From NCBI GenBank assembly GCA_024279255.1, contig JAJRRT010000104.1:1-64000 (forward strand): a stretch of 64,000 nt of DNA, written 5' to 3'. Origin of the DNA: Deltaproteobacteria bacterium (GTDB lineage Bacteria; Desulfobacterota; Desulfuromonadia; Desulfuromonadales; Geopsychrobacteraceae). Positions 63,868-64,000 of this stretch are shown here, in pieces. The first letter of the stretch is position 1; every line of letters begins with the position of its first letter. Under the pieces are notes generated by a model. The model made no database searches. It saw nothing but the letters and a program-made list of their open reading frames with translations, and was not told where the DNA came from. A program made the translations under genes and the position numbers.

Positions 63868-64000
63868 AATCCCATGTTCCGGTCCTGGTTAGTGCTTGTC
63901 TGCTTGGTATCAGTTGCCGCTATGACGGTACAAATCAATTAAATCAGTCCGTTGTTGACTACCTGCAAGCAAAACAGCTTCAGCCGATTCCGGTCTGCCC
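63864..64000 (+). CDS. DUF523 family protein, N-terminal part (window edge)
   Basis: The first 45 codons read MKSHVPVLVSACLLGISCRYDG, with the DUF523 signature VSACLLGxxCRYDG whose two cysteines are conserved. The family is of unknown function, sometimes fused to DUF1722. Its ATG overlaps the purN stop by ATGA, so it is read from the purine operon. It runs off the end of the window. Confidence 0.88.
   Translation, partial: MKSHVPVLVSACLLGISCRYDGTNQLNQSVVDYLQAKQLQPIPVC

Overview
This window reads as a typical, gene-dense bacterial chromosome of moderate GC, with housekeeping genes in short co-oriented runs and no prophage, insertion sequence, CRISPR array, rRNA or tRNA that I can see. The gene content points to a Desulfuromonadales-type deltaproteobacterium (Desulfuromonas/Geobacter relatives). 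Examples are the DHH-CBS-nucleotidyltransferase fusion, the paired M16 proteases, class 1B PyrD/PyrK, YhaM-like nuclease, many two-component proteins and hypF. The taxonomic call is inference from gene families and layout; no phylogeny was run.

Layout. 1-420: the first codons of a TypA-like GTPase (minus) and a dispersed repeat. 422-8.7 kb: aroK, an SOS operon (lexA, small ORF, dinB) under a perfect 34-bp palindrome, an M16 protease pair, and lon. 9-15.6 kb: pfkA, hypF, several small or unknown proteins, a rhodanese and a DUF2059 protein. 15.4-21.6 kb: an AddAB-like helicase/nuclease pair with a small lipoprotein gene at its 3' end. 22-23.1 kb: a stand-alone cysteine-free ribosomal protein S4 paralogue and a VUT/YhhQ-type transporter behind a Fur-family-like operator. 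23.3-29.4 kb: SPFH/NfeD, family 4 UDG, a zinc phospholipase-like protein, coaBC, an MBL hydrolase and a YhaM-like nuclease. 29.4-36.4 kb: an FAD oxidoreductase, signalling genes (hybrid kinase, two receivers, UspA), a purine nucleoside phosphorylase, a TPR lipoprotein and a protein with 23 hexapeptide repeats. 36.6-43.5 kb: mtnP, rlmN, ndk, rdgB, rph, amidase, a DHH phosphoesterase and a SLOG-fold protein. 43.5-50.6 kb: copA, a DUF512/radical-SAM-like protein, then mutL-miaA-hfq. 50.7-54 kb: an ExeA/GspA-type ATPase and a large TPR protein. 54.1-64 kb: rluB-scpB-scpA-M50 protease, the tRNA nucleotidyltransferase fusion, pyrD-pyrK-rimI, and divergent purM-purN-DUF523.

Two places stand out. First, mutL is split by a -1 frameshift in a run of seven T residues. 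The break sits exactly on a correctly phased canonical slippery heptamer (U UUU UUA), and slipping there would restore a full 606-residue MutL with all endonuclease motifs. It could be a sequencing error, a reversible mutator switch, or programmed recoding. Second, the zinc-ligand-free S4 paralogue plus a probable queuosine-precursor transporter share a promoter whose -10/start region carries a 7-1-7 inverted repeat of Fur/Zur type. That suggests a zinc-sparing operon linking ribosome and tRNA modification. Also worth attention are the 34-bp lexA palindrome that overlaps the ribosome binding site, two colinear copies of a roughly 110-bp dispersed element, and a probable AUA start codon for rimI.
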